The position numbers were made by a program, and so were the translations under genes. Positions 1 to 11,935 of a DNA stretch of 64,000 nt are shown in pieces. The first letter of the stretch is position 1. The number at the start of each line of letters is the position of its first letter. Below the pieces are notes generated by a model, which searched no databases, was not told the origin of the DNA, and worked only from the letters and a program-made list of their open reading frames with translations. Origin of the DNA: Moniliophthora roreri (taxonomy: Eukaryota; Basidiomycota; Agaricomycetes; Agaricales; Marasmiaceae); contig LATX02000230.1 in the NCBI GenBank assembly GCA_001466705.2, positions 230,348-294,347 on the forward strand. Direction: 5' to 3'.

Positions 1-659
1 TTAATCTTGCATGGAAGCTTGGACTTGTCCACAAGGGCTTAGCTCCGCGAAGCCTATTGGAGTCCTACACCACCGAACGCTTACCAGTCATAGCTGCAAT
101 GCTCGAGATGACCACGGTACTCATGCGCAAAGACTTTGCTCTTACCTCGAACACGGAGCGCTTCGAAAGAGGTTTTGAGACAAGACAGCTTGGTATCACA
201 TATCGCAAAAGTCCCATTATCGTGGATGAGAGGTACCCGGACAAAAACGAAACTGTAGATCCATATCGCTCGGGACTTGACGGCACTGTTCATGCAGGTG
301 ATCGTGCACCGGAGGCTCCTGGATTGAAGCACCTAGACTCGGGAGAGAAGACCAGCATCTACCAGGTGTTCGATGCTACGTCTCATACGGTCATTTTCTT
401 CGGAAACTCGATTTCCGATATTGAGGAATCACTCAAATTTGTGGCAAAGTATCCCAAGAACGTCGTCAAGAGCGTGCTGGTGTTACCGCAAGGCTCAGCA
501 TTCTCGTCCGACAGCGAGAAAGCTTTACTCGACCATGTCTTCAGTGACACCGACGGGCATACGTACGAGAACTATAGATTGAGACCCGGAGATGGGTTGT
601 TCATAGTCGTTGTGAGACCGGACGGGGTGAGAATACCTGTTCTTATCCACAGGCAATAA
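1..659 (+). CDS. FAD-dependent aromatic hydroxylase (phenol 2-monooxygenase-like), C-terminal part
   Basis: The gene enters from the left edge; the frame is open from base 3 to TAA at 657-659. The first residues (NLAWKLGLVHKGLAP, then LLESYTTERLPVIAAML) are the conserved end of the FAD-binding domain of PHBH-type hydroxylases (pentachlorophenol monooxygenase/phenol hydroxylase family). AGDRAPEAPGL and the segment after it match the thioredoxin-fold C-terminal domain of fungal phenol hydroxylases. Such enzymes hydroxylate aromatic rings using NAD(P)H and O2, often in secondary metabolism or phenolic catabolism. The substrate cannot be inferred from this fragment. The N-terminal Rossmann motif (GxGxxG) lies outside the window. 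No intron is needed in the visible part. Confidence 0.85.
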   Translation, partial: NLAWKLGLVHKGLAPRSLLESYTTERLPVIAAMLEMTTVLMRKDFALTSNTERFERGFETRQLGITYRKSPIIVDERYPDKNETVDPYRSGLDGTVHAGDRAPEAPGLKHLDSGEKTSIYQVFDATSHTVIFFGNSISDIEESLKFVAKYPKNVVKSVLVLPQGSAFSSDSEKALLDHVFSDTDGHTYENYRLRPGDGLFIVVVRPDGVRIPVLIHRQ

Positions 660-1486
660 TCTGGCTTACTTTTTTCAACAGTACATTGGAGCGGTGGCTA
701 AAGGATTCTCTGGATTGAAGGAGTACTTCTGTAATATACTTGTTGATAACTAAGCTATCCTACATGGCTAATGACGAATGCTTTCCCGCTCCCAATGTCT
801 GACGTCTTGACTCTAGCAGACAGGGACTTAACCGATAGTGTCCAAAATTGTGTTGCTGAGCTCGTGCTCCATTATTGAGTCGCTCCAGGTGCTTGGGGAA
901 GAGAAAAAGCGTAAGCACTACGAACGCTATACAGTAGGCCATGAGAATGCACCATTAAGGACGTGATGTGCTCTTCGGAACTTGTGTGTTTGAGGAAAGG
1001 TCGACCCAACAGCAAGCTGTGTGCCAATGTCTGGCCAAAATCTCGGCCTCTTTTGCAGCTCCACTAATTCCCCTTCGTGATATGAACATTTTAATTTGGG
1101 TCCAGACCTAGCGCGATAGAAGGAATGAACACCAAGAACGACTGATGAAGCAGCAAAGAGTACGGACGCTAGTTTGGGGGAATAGTTGGATCCGGAAGAA
1201 TCTTTTCAGGTCTTTGTTGCAAAGTGAATTTTTCAGAGACGGTGGAATGGTACTCGTATGCACCGTTAGCCAGATCCCAGTATCCATATCCTAGGTCCCT
1301 TGTCCTTCCCAACAGCCTTCACATGCTCATCCTGGAGGTGGCAATTAAATGAAAGCTGAGAATGGTACGGCAGGAAAATGCACCGTTTCGAGTTTGATAT
1401 TTGTTATTGTGCAGTGGGATTGGTTCAAATATTGCAGCGAGCAAAGCCGATGGAACATACTAAAATGATCAATCACAAAGCCAGAG
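660..1486. other. Intergenic, no gene seen
   Basis: This holds the 3' flank of the hydroxylase gene and the 3' flank of the tRNA-Glu gene. I see no open frame with family resemblance and no repeat shared with the block that starts at 1.8 kb. Confidence 0.5.
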
Positions 1487-1589
1487 TTCCGTTACAGGGA
1501 ATCGAACCCTGGGCTATCGCGCTCTGATCAACAGTTCCGCCTTGATGAGCAATGAGAGGCGATAATGTTAGCCACTACACCATAACGGA
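1487..1589 (-). tRNA. tRNA-Glu (anticodon CTC), with intron of about 30 nt
   Basis: On the minus strand, a perfect 7-bp acceptor stem (TCCGTTA at 1589-1583 pairs with TAACGGA at 1494-1488) encloses a D arm starting GTGTAGTGGCTA, an anticodon stem ATCGC/GCGAT and a T arm CAGGG-TTCGATT-CCCTG. The loop reads C-T-CTC-A, giving anticodon CTC (Glu). About 30 nt are inserted after position 37, the canonical site for tRNA introns. The A box (TGGTGTAGTGG) and B box (GGTTCGATTCC) are intact. The discriminator base is A. The composite mobile block begins about 210 bp upstream of this gene. Confidence 0.93.
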
Positions 1590-1824
1590 TGTGGATTCAG
1601 GGAATAGGTTATTTATGAGATCCTTGCCGCCTGCTGTCATCCGTCCCCGTTTTTTCTTGAAGCTAATGCTGCAGTCATTTTGCAGGGTGACATCAAGCTG
1701 TTCATGATTCTAATGGAACCAATTTCGAACACGTGAGGAGTTTCAGAAGATATTCTTTACTTCAACTGGGAATTTTCCTGATGAATGAGTGATATTAGAG
1801 TCTAGACAACAGAGGGTGTAGGTC

Positions 1825-2190
1825 CATTGCAATGAACCAGGCAGAATGCCTACATTACCATTGTAATGGCTAAACTTAGTCTGCCAGTCAAGGATGCAAT
1901 TGAAATGACTTGGGACTGAGTTGTAAACCCCACTTGGTCGGAAAACCATTGGAATGAAGACACTCCTGATTTGACTTTGTATGCATGGATACACTCTTTT
2001 CCAATAAAACTCTCAGGGCAATATCATTGAAATGGTTCTGGAGCTTCCCCCGTTATCTATGCCATAAATCATTCAAACGAGACTTGTATTGGGACCTTAT
2101 TTGAATGAGTATAGGCCAACCATTGTATGTATACTATTACTACCCATAAACTCATTCAAATGGGATTCACGGCAGGAAGTCATTGGAATG
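1825..2190. repeat. Left subterminal array of CATTNNAATG motifs in E1
   Basis: The array starts with the perfect palindrome CATTGCAATG at 1825-1834 and ends with CATTGGAATG at 2181-2190. Between them lie variants such as CATTGTAATG, CATTGAAATG and CATTCAAATG, some with one mismatch. Subterminal arrays like this usually serve as transposase binding sites; that role is inferred here. Confidence 0.65.
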
Positions 2191-2745
2191 AATTCCTTGT
2201 CCAATCAACAACCAGCAATTTCTGGTGCAAATCCTGGAGCCTAGACCTGGATGGTGTAGAATAACAAGGACAAGGAATTGGAGATGGCATGTCAACAATT
2301 TGAGAGGATGGAGAGGACAAGTTGAGCCAGGAAATAGGATGGGTGTACAATGAGTATACTGCAATGTGAAGGCTCAGATTGAGCAAATAAAAATAGGCTT
2401 ATAACCATGCATTGAAATTCAAGAGCCAAGAGTACCAGGCCTGATTGAACATTAAAAGATTGTTTTGGGGCAATGGGACCTTTGAATCGATGCTTGAAAC
2501 CTAGATTACTGGCTCATTGACAACAAGATGGATAGGGTTTTTGTATTTTAAGGACTAGACTTGTCAAATTTTAGGCTCAGGAGAATGATGTTTGAATTTG
2601 ACTATGCACCAGTATCCTACTATCCACCATCTTGACCTTCTGTTTCAACCTCCAGTCCATCAGATATGATCTTCCTGATTCCCAAATGCCCAAGCAATAT
2701 ATCCTGAAGGTTTTCCAAAGCATTGAGTAAGGGTCATAGCACTAA

Positions 2746-3141
2746 GTGACCAGGAGAGGGCTGAAGGTTGGAGAGACCCTGTACCCCATTAATGAGCATC
2801 TACGACAACAAATAGGCACTGAAAATGCACCCAAGACTATGCAGAGCATTCCTAAGACAAGTAAATTCCAGTTCAACATTTTAGAGGCAGCTGTGTTTGA
2901 CCTGAGACTGTTGAAACATGGATGTAGTGAAGAAAGTGCTCACGAAGTCGCCTCCAGCTTGTTCAGGCTGTTTGACCTTTTCATTCAGACATAATACAAC
3001 TCAGGAAATGGGATTTTTGACCTATCTAATGCTCTGAACTCAATGGTAGCTTTTACTAAGAGTTTTGAGAGCACACAGAGTGACAACAATGAAGACAATG
3101 TTTCCAATTTTTGTTCTGAAGAGCTGGACTCTGGCACTTAA
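2746..3141 (+). pseudogene. Decayed open frame carried by element E, unknown product
   Basis: The frame reads about 130 codons from a start at 2746 to TAA at 3139-3141, interrupted by one in-frame TAA near 2992. The stop could be a C-to-T change of CAA. The translation is acidic and Ser/Asn-rich near its end (DNNEDNVSNFCSEELDSGT). The same frame is repeated in E2 (about 30126-30522) with the same internal stop. I do not recognise a family, and no transposase signature is visible. Confidence 0.35.
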
Positions 3142-3516
3142 TGGGGACTACTAGTAGTACTGACTCCTCATGCTTGGTCAACATGCCTCTGCTCTAATGC
3201 TGCTTGGTAGACATCTGAGTCTGTCACAACCATAAGAATTACATGTGCTATCATAGTCACCCTCAGCCCTCATTGTCTCCAAAATGTCTTCCTAAGTACT
3301 AGTATACATATACATAATATGCCCAAGCTCACTAAAAACCTATGACAAGAGAAATTGTATGGATCGGCAAGCACTGGTGACTAGACAAACACAATGCATT
3401 GATGGATTTATATGTTTTCTGCATGCCTATGATTTTTTCCATTTATGGAACGATTGACAGTGTTTTGGAAAATCCTGCTCATCTGGCCTGAGCAATGTCC
3501 ATCCAATATCACCTGT

Positions 3517-3800
3517 CATTTGAATGTGCATAGACTGCTTGGTAGTCTCAAAAAACATTCAAATGGTATGCTGGTAACACTGTCATTGGAATGTAGGCAG
3601 TGAATCATCTTGTCCTTGAATCATTTGAACGGCCTGTGAAAAATCATTCAAATGAACACTTGTCAAACACTCATTGGAATGGCAATATGGCATTCAGAAG
3701 GATTCTCATTAAAATGGAACTAGGTGAGCTTTCACATATGGTTATATTATCATCATCATTGAAATGGCATCGTAGGCACTGCGCCTGAATCATTCCAATA
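3517..3800. repeat. Right subterminal array of CATTNNAATG motifs in E1
   Basis: Nine units start at about 3517, 3556, 3584, 3622, 3645, 3672, 3707, 3757 and 3791 (CATTTGAATG, CATTCAAATG, CATTGGAATG and close variants), spaced 23-50 bp apart. The same array is present in E2 at about 38088-38376. Confidence 0.75.
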
Positions 3801-3817
3801 CCCTTACATGAACTCCT

Positions 3818-4500
3818 TGACTTGCCAGGAGTGCTGCTAACAACACGCCAAACTGAGATTCAGGGTCATGTACAGTTCCAAGGTGTCTGTCAAATTGTAA
3901 GTAATGCTGTGAATGGAACACTGAAAAGGTCAACATACCACCAGTATCATTGACGACATCACTAGCAGTCAGAGAGACATTGTTTTTGAGCTTGACATAC
4001 TTGATATGGTGAGCTTGCCATGTTGAGCAGTTCAATTGAGAATTATAGGATTTGTTAGAGACATGGCAGACAGATATAAGCAGTGAACAACTTACCTTAG
4101 TGTTGAGATCACAGAGATGCATAATATTTCACTGTATGGTGATACTTGTGGGGGTAATTGAGCACTTCTTCCTTGTCCAATACACTATAGCAGAGGCAGA
4201 GAGCAGAGAAGAAGAAGGAGAGAAGGGAGAGCACCAGCAGGAAGGTGTTAGTAAACACTTCAGAGAAGAAGACTTGGCTGGCAGAGGATAACTGCCCTCC
4301 AACTTGAGAGGAAGCTTCCTTGTTCACCATTTGGTCACTCCTTAAGAGTTCTGACATGTTCATGACATTACCGAATGGGTTGGCAAGTTTGTTTTCATTG
4401 ATTCCTTTCATTCACAATGATGGCAGCTGTACAATACATGTATACACCTGTAAAACATTTTCAGTAATGTCAATGATACATTCAAAGGATTGATGACAGA
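3818..4500 (-). repeat. Right half of repeat H, copy 2 (interrupted by element E)
   Basis: From GACTTGCCAGGAG onwards this matches 7565-8400 (H copy 1) with many transitions. On the minus strand the sequence has exon-like segments separated by short introns with GT and AG ends, for example a segment containing QLNCSTWQAHHIKYVKL and an upstream one containing LDKEEVLNYPHKY. The partner left half lies at about 28960-29726. I do not recognise the encoded family. Confidence 0.55.
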
Positions 4501-4962
4501 CCTAATTAACCTCCAGGGACCAGAGCAGATGAGTGCTGCTGGGGATCATCATGGTTGTGGTCCAAGTTGCAGAAATGTGGAATTGCCAACACAGGACATT
4601 GAGTGTGGCTGGTGCCTGCCTTGCCTCTTTTACCACCACTATCACAATTACTATTTCTGCTACAATGCTTTGGTCCTCAGCACTCTGGCTCCAGAATCAA
4701 GAACTCTGAATCAAAAACTTATGATACAAGCTCTGCGATTCAGGAAATTTTGTCAATTTATCACCTTCTTTCTTTCTGAGTTGGCTATTCTCTGGGTGGT
4801 TCCAGTACTTGACTGACAAACATTGAGTTGGCCATTGGTGGAGTCATGCTTGATTTTCTCGCTGGTAGAAGCATAGAAGAATGTGAGGGTTTACACATAG
4901 GTGCAGATGGATGCGATGGAGTGGTAGGTAAGCGAGGTGTCGAGCATATCCGCTCTCTTGCT
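4501..4962. other. Degenerate repeat sequence, no gene called
   Basis: 4501-4730 is a diverged copy of 8380-8600 (shared blocks around ACCAGAGCAGATGAGTGC). The rest has no repeat partner I could recognise and no supportable gene. Confidence 0.4.
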
Positions 4963-5770
4963 TATTCAAATGTACTGACAACTTTCTGACGAGTAAATGG
5001 TTGTCCTGCACACTTGCCTTCTCAGCTCTAGTTGCTGTTGAGCCTGATGTACTATAACACCTTCCTGGCCTGACTCTGTACTACACAGCCCTCCCACAGC
5101 ATCAATCCTACACAGGATGTACTAGATAACTCAACATCTTTTCAGTAGCAGAATTGTTAATATTACAGCACATGTCGTGAGGGAATGCAAAGTGAATGAA
5201 TGTATTGTAGGAGAAAGTACGTCATACAAGGATTGGGACATGAGTTCCACTTGCAATGAGTAGAAGAAAGACTTTGCAGGCACCTCCTCAGTAGGCCTGA
5301 CATCCTCCTCCTCCTCGTCATACTCATGCTCATCACCTATAATCCTCTCCTTCTCCTAAGCCCAGTGACAGTGGCAAAGAACCTCAATGCTCAAAAGTTC
5401 AATCATCTTCTGCACCAGTTCATTACCACTAGCCACAGGTGCATTCCCTATCCTTGGATGCAACTGGCAAAGTGAACCTGAGATCCAGACTCATAGGTTC
5501 ACTTTGGGATTTCCATCTAGCTGAGGTAGATGTTGGTGTGGAGTCAGAACCATTTCCACAACCTAAGTGGACTTGCTCCTCATCTGGCAACATGACCTTC
5601 CTTGACCTGTTCCTGAACTGGCTGTTCTCTGCATATTTCAGGTGGTTGATCAGCAAATGTCAAGCTGGCTGCACTTGGTTTTATCGCTGATGGGTGCAAG
5701 TGCGAGTGAGTGAGAGATCAAGGACATTGACTATGGATGCATTTTGGTTGTTGTTCAGTGCTTGATGTTC
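4963..5770. repeat. Repeat M, copy 1 (carries the unoccupied site of the solo LTR)
   Basis: This matches about 20976-22230 once the 427-bp solo LTR in that copy is removed. Around 5190-5210 it reads GTGAATGAATGTATTG, the pre-insertion form of the site that in copy 2 carries the LTR flanked by ATGAA. No gene product is recognised. Confidence 0.6.
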
Positions 5771-6689
5771 ACGTTGTCCAGATAGCTTTTGAATAGGATA
5801 AGTGTTCGTAAATGTTGAATTAGAGCAGTCCTGACCAACATACCAAGTGAGTTTCCATGATTTTGCCATATTGTAGTGAGAGGTTTGAGCGATACAAAAG
5901 ACATTCCTTGGATGTCAATATGTTGTCTGTTTAGACAACAGCCTGCAAAGCGAAAACACAAGAAGGGATGAGGAAGTAATGTACCTGAAATATCCTTTTT
6001 GCTGTCCTCTCTTGTCGGAAGACAATCTGTTGGTGTCAAGACCAAATTGACTGTCTAAAGTCGGTTTCAAGGTGTATATAAAACCTGTTGTTGGTCGAAG
6101 CGTAATTATTTTAAGAGTCTTCAAAGCAGACCTGGGGGTTGGATATATGTTAGCAGAAGAATAAATGACAAAGCATGAGTGGCTTACTGTTGTTTCACAT
6201 TTCGACTGAATTCTGTTGCCGTTCAAGTTGCTTGAAGGTATTCTTGATGTCTGGAATGCATGTAGACTACTTGTCATGCAACAATATGTTGTGTCTTTGC
6301 CGTTGGACAGAGTTGAGGGTCTAGAATCAGAAGAGGTCTTAGTGAGAACACCAGAAAATTCAAAAAGCAGGGGAACGACATACAACTAACTGTACATGTA
6401 TTGCACACTCTGACCAATGCTGTTGATTCCATGGCCTGATCATGTTGAAGGCTCCAAACTTGAGCTGTGAGAGAGACTGATGAGGCATGGAAGACAGGTA
6501 CAAATAGTGTAAGCAGCTTACCTTGGTGTTGAGGTGGTGGTGACACATGGTATACAGCATAATGTACTGGAGAAGGTAACTGAGTGCTCTCTCAGGTAGC
6601 TTTTGAATACAGTAAATGCCAGTAAATGTCAAATCAGGATAATGGTGACAAACATGCTTGACTTATGTTACTTAATCTACAGACGTCAA
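5771..6689 (-). repeat. Cassette repeat with exon/intron-like structure, unknown product (copy 1)
   Basis: Minus-strand segments such as LDSQFGLDTNRLSSDKRGQQ end at GT and are followed by introns of about 60 nt ending in AG. The same segment, with a conserved reading frame, recurs at about 15,655-15,760 and more diverged at about 22,900-22,960. Around 6150 this copy carries the unoccupied form of the site that holds CACTA copy B at 23658. The conserved frame suggests these were protein-coding exons. Every copy I read has stops or shifts. Confidence 0.45.
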
Positions 6690-8600
6690 TAAGTCATGTC
6701 CTTCTCATTTGGCATCTAGAAACATAGGCAGCATTAGCGACAACACGAGAGAATGCAAGAAAAAATGACATACCAACTGTGTTGCAACATGTCAACTGAG
6801 TGTACATTAGAAATGAAAGCATCTGGTACATAAAAAGATTGTGTGCGCTACTTTTCAGACATAGATAGCTCATTTCATTGTCATTTGGCATCTTCACATC
6901 AAACTAACCAGTCAGCCAAGTATCAGAATATCTAGAAATAGGAGAAGATTTAGTGATAATGTGGAAGAAGAAAAGGAAAGAACATACTAGCTGTGTTGCA
7001 CATTTCAACTGAATGTGCATCCAAAATGACTCTTCCAGCTTGCCAGACATTTTTTCATTGTGTTAACATTGATCCAGGTCTCTAGAGCAATGGTGAGGGC
7101 ATTTGACGCCACTTCCTGTCATCACTGGACTACTTGTTCTACTTGTGTTGGAAATCACGCACTTCATCTCCAGAACGGATTCTGTGTCATTAAATGGATG
7201 TGAGTGTCTGAGAACATGAAAAGGCCAGAAAAAAACACATACCTTTGCTCTTTCCCTCAAATCTGTGCAACATACCAAGCTTTCCAACAGTAAATATGAG
7301 GCACCCTAAACGCTCTCAGCCAGAGATCAGCCTCAGATCCTGCGGTCATAGTAGGTAGACGACCTTCCAGCATGGCTGACAACGTTGCTGCATTGGTGTA
7401 GTTTCAACACCTGACCAAGTACTGTCAGTCCATATGAATTTGATCAATGCTTGAGGGACATTGATCCATCTAGTTGAAGGTGGGGAGAGCCTTTGGATGT
7501 ACATTGATGACTGTATGTAGTCTGAGCTCAGTGGCATAAAGATAGAAAAGAACACCAAAACTTACCAGAAGTATCACTGACAGCATGCCAAACCAAAGTC
7601 CAGGGTTGTGTACAGTTCTGAGGTGTCTGTCAAATTGTAAGTAACGCTGTGAATGGAACACTGAAAAGGTCAACATACTACAAGTATCACTGAAGACGTT
7701 GCTGGCAGTCAGAGAGACATTGTTTTTGAGCTTGACATACTTGATATGGTGAGCTTGCTGTGTCGAGCAGTCCAATTGAGAACTATAGGATTCCTTAGAG
7801 GCATGGCAGACAGATATAACTTGAAGCAGTGAACAACTTACCTTAGTGTCGAGATCACAGAGACACGTAATATTTCACTGTAAAGTCATACTTGTGGGGG
7901 TAATCAAGCACTTCTTTCTTGTCCAATACACTGTAGCAGAGGCAGGGAGCAGAGAAGGAGAAGGAGAGAAGGGAGAGCACCAGCAAGAAGGTGTTAGTAA
8001 ACATTTCAGAGAAGAAGACTTGGCTGGCTGAGGACAATTTTCCCCTACAACTCAAGAGAGAGCTCCCTCGGTCACTGTTCAGTCACTCCTTAAGAGCCCT
8101 GACATGTTCATGACATTACTGAACAGGTCAGCAAGTTTGTTTTCATTGATTCCTTTCATTCATGATAATGGCAGCTATTCATGTTGAATCAGGATCTCCT
8201 CCCTTGAGGTATGCCCATACTGTGTATTTGGAGTTCAATGCACATTCTAGAACCACCAATCCTTTGCAGTTGGCAAAGAAAATGTGTGAAAAGTAATTGT
8301 CAATGTTCTCCTCTACAATACATGTATACACCTATAAAAGATTCTCAGTAACATCAATGATACATTCAAAGGATTGATGACAGACCTAATTAACCTCTAA
8401 GGACCAGAGCAGATGAGTGCTGCTGGGGATCATTGTGGTTGCAGCCCAAGTTGCAGAATTGCCAACTTGGGAAATTGACTTGTTGCAGCTGGCACCTGCC
8501 TTGCCTCTTTGACTACTACCACCACTACCACCACTATTCTACTACTACACCTCTGTTCTCAGCACTCTGGCTCTAGAATCAGAAACTGTGAATCAAGAAC
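6690..8600 (-). repeat. Repeat H, copy 1 (uninterrupted at site X)
   Basis: 6690-7560 matches about 29040-29717 (left half of copy 2), and 7565-8400 matches 3818-4500 (right half). At 7548-7575 the sequence AAAACTTACCAGAAG is the unoccupied counterpart of site X. Minus-strand exon-like segments include MPNDNEMSYLCLKS followed by a GTATGT donor, and QLDCSTQQAHHIKYVKLK. Multiple short introns are plausible. No family is recognised. Confidence 0.5.
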
Positions 8601-9962
8601 TTAGGATATTTCGAGCTCTTGATTGCAATGCTGGAAGCATGTGATCCTCAACCCTAGCATCCACTGGATGTTATTCATAGGACAATATACGATGTCTGTG
8701 TGACTTATAAACTATAATCAATGGCCTGGAGGTAAGTAATATATATCTCCCAAAAATTCCATCTTTTTTTTTTTGATGTTTCTGACCCTCTTACATCAAC
8801 AGATATCAGATAACTATCTCTGAGGGACCCTGAGTACAAAAATCACAGCAATATTCATTTATACATCATTGCAGTCGCCACGCCAGATCTCGATTTTAAT
8901 AACATATATCAGTAGCTTGATTTCATCTTGTTTAAAGGATTGAATGAAGTTGCAGCAGCTATGCACCGCCTGTAGTGCATCAAACATCATGTGACAAACC
9001 CACTGAGCCCTATAATCAAACATCCTGTAGGTCCAAAGTCTACACACTTGATGTCTGCCATAGTAGGGATAAAGGAGGGGCACAGAAGGTCCGCAGACCT
9101 CACATGTGTAAGTTCTATTTGGGCTTGATGTGCAATGTGATGCTCTTATCATGAACTCTCATGCTATGAGTGAGCACCAACATGACAGTTGTAGAAGGAC
9201 ATGGTATGTGTAGCTAGTTTCATTGGTGGCTGAATATCAAATGCTAATCTTAGCCTGCAGTCATACTCCTTTCACACATGGATATATGAGTACATATCTA
9301 TTAGACAAGATCAATATACATCCCACTTACTCCAATAAAGCACCTGATTTACCTATTCCAGCCAAATCAAAACATCCATGGAGGTGGGAATCTGACATGT
9401 GAGTAGACCTAATAGTCCTCCATCCACTCCTCCGACAGTATGGATTCCTGGTGATACTCCAGCTGGATGTTTACCTCCATGATATCCTGACTTGCTGTGC
9501 GAGGGAGGAGATTTCCAAAGCACTTCCTGACATCCTGCTCCCAATGCTTCTGACCACCTTTACCATCTGGTATCATTGCTGTCAAATTTTAGAGGACCAT
9601 GATCATGATAACACATCGAGTCAGATTGGAGAAAGACTCACTGGAGAACAAGAGGTCTATATCACACCAGGCTGACTATTATTCTTTCTGTGATGGTGGA
9701 GTGGGAAGGTGAGCCAAGTCCTCAGCCAGACCTGTCACAAACCTGATGTGAATGGAATTGATTCACTTACTGCATATTGAGGCCAGCAGATGGTTGAGTG
9801 CAAGCATGGAACACAGGAAATGGCCTATTAATGGATAGTACATAAAACCAGGTCCCACTCACAGATCCTGGAGATGCACCACATGTGTGAGAGGTTTGAC
9901 AGAGCAGTTGAAATACACTGGCGAGTAATCTAAGTTAATTTTCTCTTTGAATATCTGACTAA
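8601..9962. other. Decayed sequence, no gene assigned
   Basis: A minus-strand frame at 8859-9152 contains YTCEVCGPSVPLLYPYYG with a CxxC pair and loosely resembles 25080-25200. It has no recognised domain. The rest is CpG-poor and without a supportable gene. Confidence 0.3.
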
Positions 9963-10720
9963 TCACTTACACCACAGAGATTGACTGGTGGAGAGCTCAG
10001 AGAGTATACTTTCAGACAGTAGGAAGCCCTGTCTCAGTGAAGAAATGAGCATGAAAGTCTTCAGCTTGCAGCCTTCACTCTGAACAAATGATGCTAGAGA
10101 ATCAATGTCTTGTTCTTCCATGTTCTTCAGATGCACAGCAATCATTGACAACTGGGTGGGACAACTAATCTGAAGCCATTAGAAAAAGTAATGATAAAGA
10201 AACATAGGTCCCGAATGAACAGTTGGACGAGTATTCAATACCCCCAGGCTCCCAGATGATGGTTGCAGGGCCTCTACTAGCAAATTCATCACTGGCAGCA
10301 TTGCAATCTTGGGGCCCACATCAACTTCCAGTCTCAGGTACTGGATTTCAGAGAATGCTGTTACCAGCTTGAGGATATTGATGGTGATATATATGAGGGT
10401 ATGGTACCTGGATTGATCCCAACATCAATGATTGGACACTCTCTTGCACCTGAGAACCCACATCATCAATGAAAAACATCTTCCAACCTGGTGACATCAT
10501 ATCACCATGAAGAATGTTCCCAACTGCCACCTTCTGAAGCCAACTCCATTTCAGGCTATGTACCAGGATTCTGTCAAGCCAATTAAGGTTGTTGTTTTGG
10601 GCCTCTGTTGTACCTTGGATCCTCAGCTCCTGGAAGGTGTCATGAAAGGTGTGGAAAGGACTCGCAAGAAGAGTTACCAACTCTTTATGGTGCTCTCTAC
10701 TATGGTCAGCACAGGCAGTG
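9963..10720 (-). pseudogene. F-box/LRR-like gene remnant, three exon-like pieces
   Basis: Reading down the minus strand, the piece ending DVGSQVQESVQSLMLGSIQ stops at a GTACCA donor. After about 40 nt ending CTCAAG the frame resumes as LVTAFSEIQYLRLEVDVG. A third piece contains QLSMIAVHLKNMEEQDID and FVQSEGCKLKTFMLIS. Spaced Leu-rich segments of this kind are typical of the LRR part of Agaricomycete F-box proteins. No F-box start is visible. Family assignment rests on texture, not on a diagnostic motif. Confidence 0.35.
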
Positions 10721-11935
10721 CTTGAATTTTCTGGTGCTCCTATGACCAGTACAGGGTAGAGTAGTCCACGATTATGAAATCTGACTGGTGGTTTTCAAGT
10801 AATCACAACAATCAATGAGATGGTTCAGGATCTTTGTAACCAGTTCATTCACCAGGTTTCAGTTGACAATAGTATTTACCTCACTGTCTTCAGGTCTCAT
10901 GTTCTAGAGAAGTTGGAGAAAGTGAAGGTGAGCACATCTCAGATAAGACCATTGCATCATGCTGATGATTTGGACTCTGCATCTCAGCAGCCACTACTAA
11001 ATTTGTTCCCACTTTGTCCTATAAATGTTGTACAAAATGTGAATAATTTTACAGTAAGTGCTTATACTACTGTTTAGAACATATATGTGAAATCTACTGC
11101 AAGCACAGATCTCTGATTGACTTGGGTAACATTCACCTCCAAATGTTTCTTGCTAGACAGCTGTGGAAAGAAACTCTGCAAACAGCTCTTTACTACTTTT
11201 ACTCAGTGCTTCCGGCCACTGTCACTATACTTGATTGCTGCTGACAGCAAAGCGCTTGAGTTTTGGAAATGTTGGTCTGGCTAAGAGCTTGTCTGCTTCC
11301 CTCTGTGCTTTAGCCTCTTCTGTCTTGGGCAGAGGGTTGAGTACTAGACTGACCCATCTGGCTTATTATTGCTGTTTGGGACTGGAAGGCTCAACTTATG
11401 TGTAGTTTTTTTGTTCATTTGCATAGAAGGCAATGTGTTTGATAGCTGTAAAAGTATGAATACCTCAACATTCTCAACACCTGGTCTGAACTAAAATCTG
11501 AGGTTGGAAATCCAAGGTCATCAGACAAGTGACCGTCAAGAAGTCCAAGCTTGAAGGATTGCATGCTGAAGCACTTGACCAGCAGTTGCACTGGCAGTAC
11601 CCACAACACCTTTTCTTCCAACCACCACCACATCAATCTTGACTTGCTTCCTCCAATTCACTCTGTGTCTTTTGTTTTCACTTGTGGATTACCCATAGAC
11701 CTCAATAAATTACTTGAATCCTTTCCAAGTTCCAAATTCACATTTCTGGTGTTCTGCCGCTAATCTTGTGCCTAAGTACTTATCTTCATCCTCTAGTTGA
11801 ACTTCTCCAAGCCTCAAAGCAAGTTGGACAAGCATATCATTATAAGATCTATCATAGTGCACAGGAGGTAATGTATCTCCATACAGAGCACAGGGTCCCC
11901 AGTGCATATAATTACTTTTCTGTGATTTTAAGGTA
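10721..11935. other. Decayed sequence between gene remnants
   Basis: Several short frames exist on both strands (for example minus 11710-11907 and 11415-11636), but none has a recognisable domain. They lie downstream of the XPG-like remnant on its strand and could be its decayed 3' part, which I cannot show. Confidence 0.25.

Larger units (their letters stand above)
1808..3817 (+). mobile_element. TIR DNA transposon E, copy 1 (about 2.0 kb, non-autonomous)
   Basis: The left end starts AACAGAGGGTGTAGG; the reverse complement of the right end starts AGGAGTCCATGTAAGG. The two ends align over about 60 bp as an imperfect inverted repeat (shared CATTGnAATGA, CAGGC and TGCCTAC blocks). Arrays of the 10-mer CATTNNAATG lie just inside each end (1825-2190 and 3517-3800). 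The 9-bp target duplications seen with this family fit Mutator-like elements but are not diagnostic, and no transposase is visible. Copy 2 lies at 29727-38392 and lacks about 550 bp present here (roughly 2065-2615). Confidence 0.7.
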
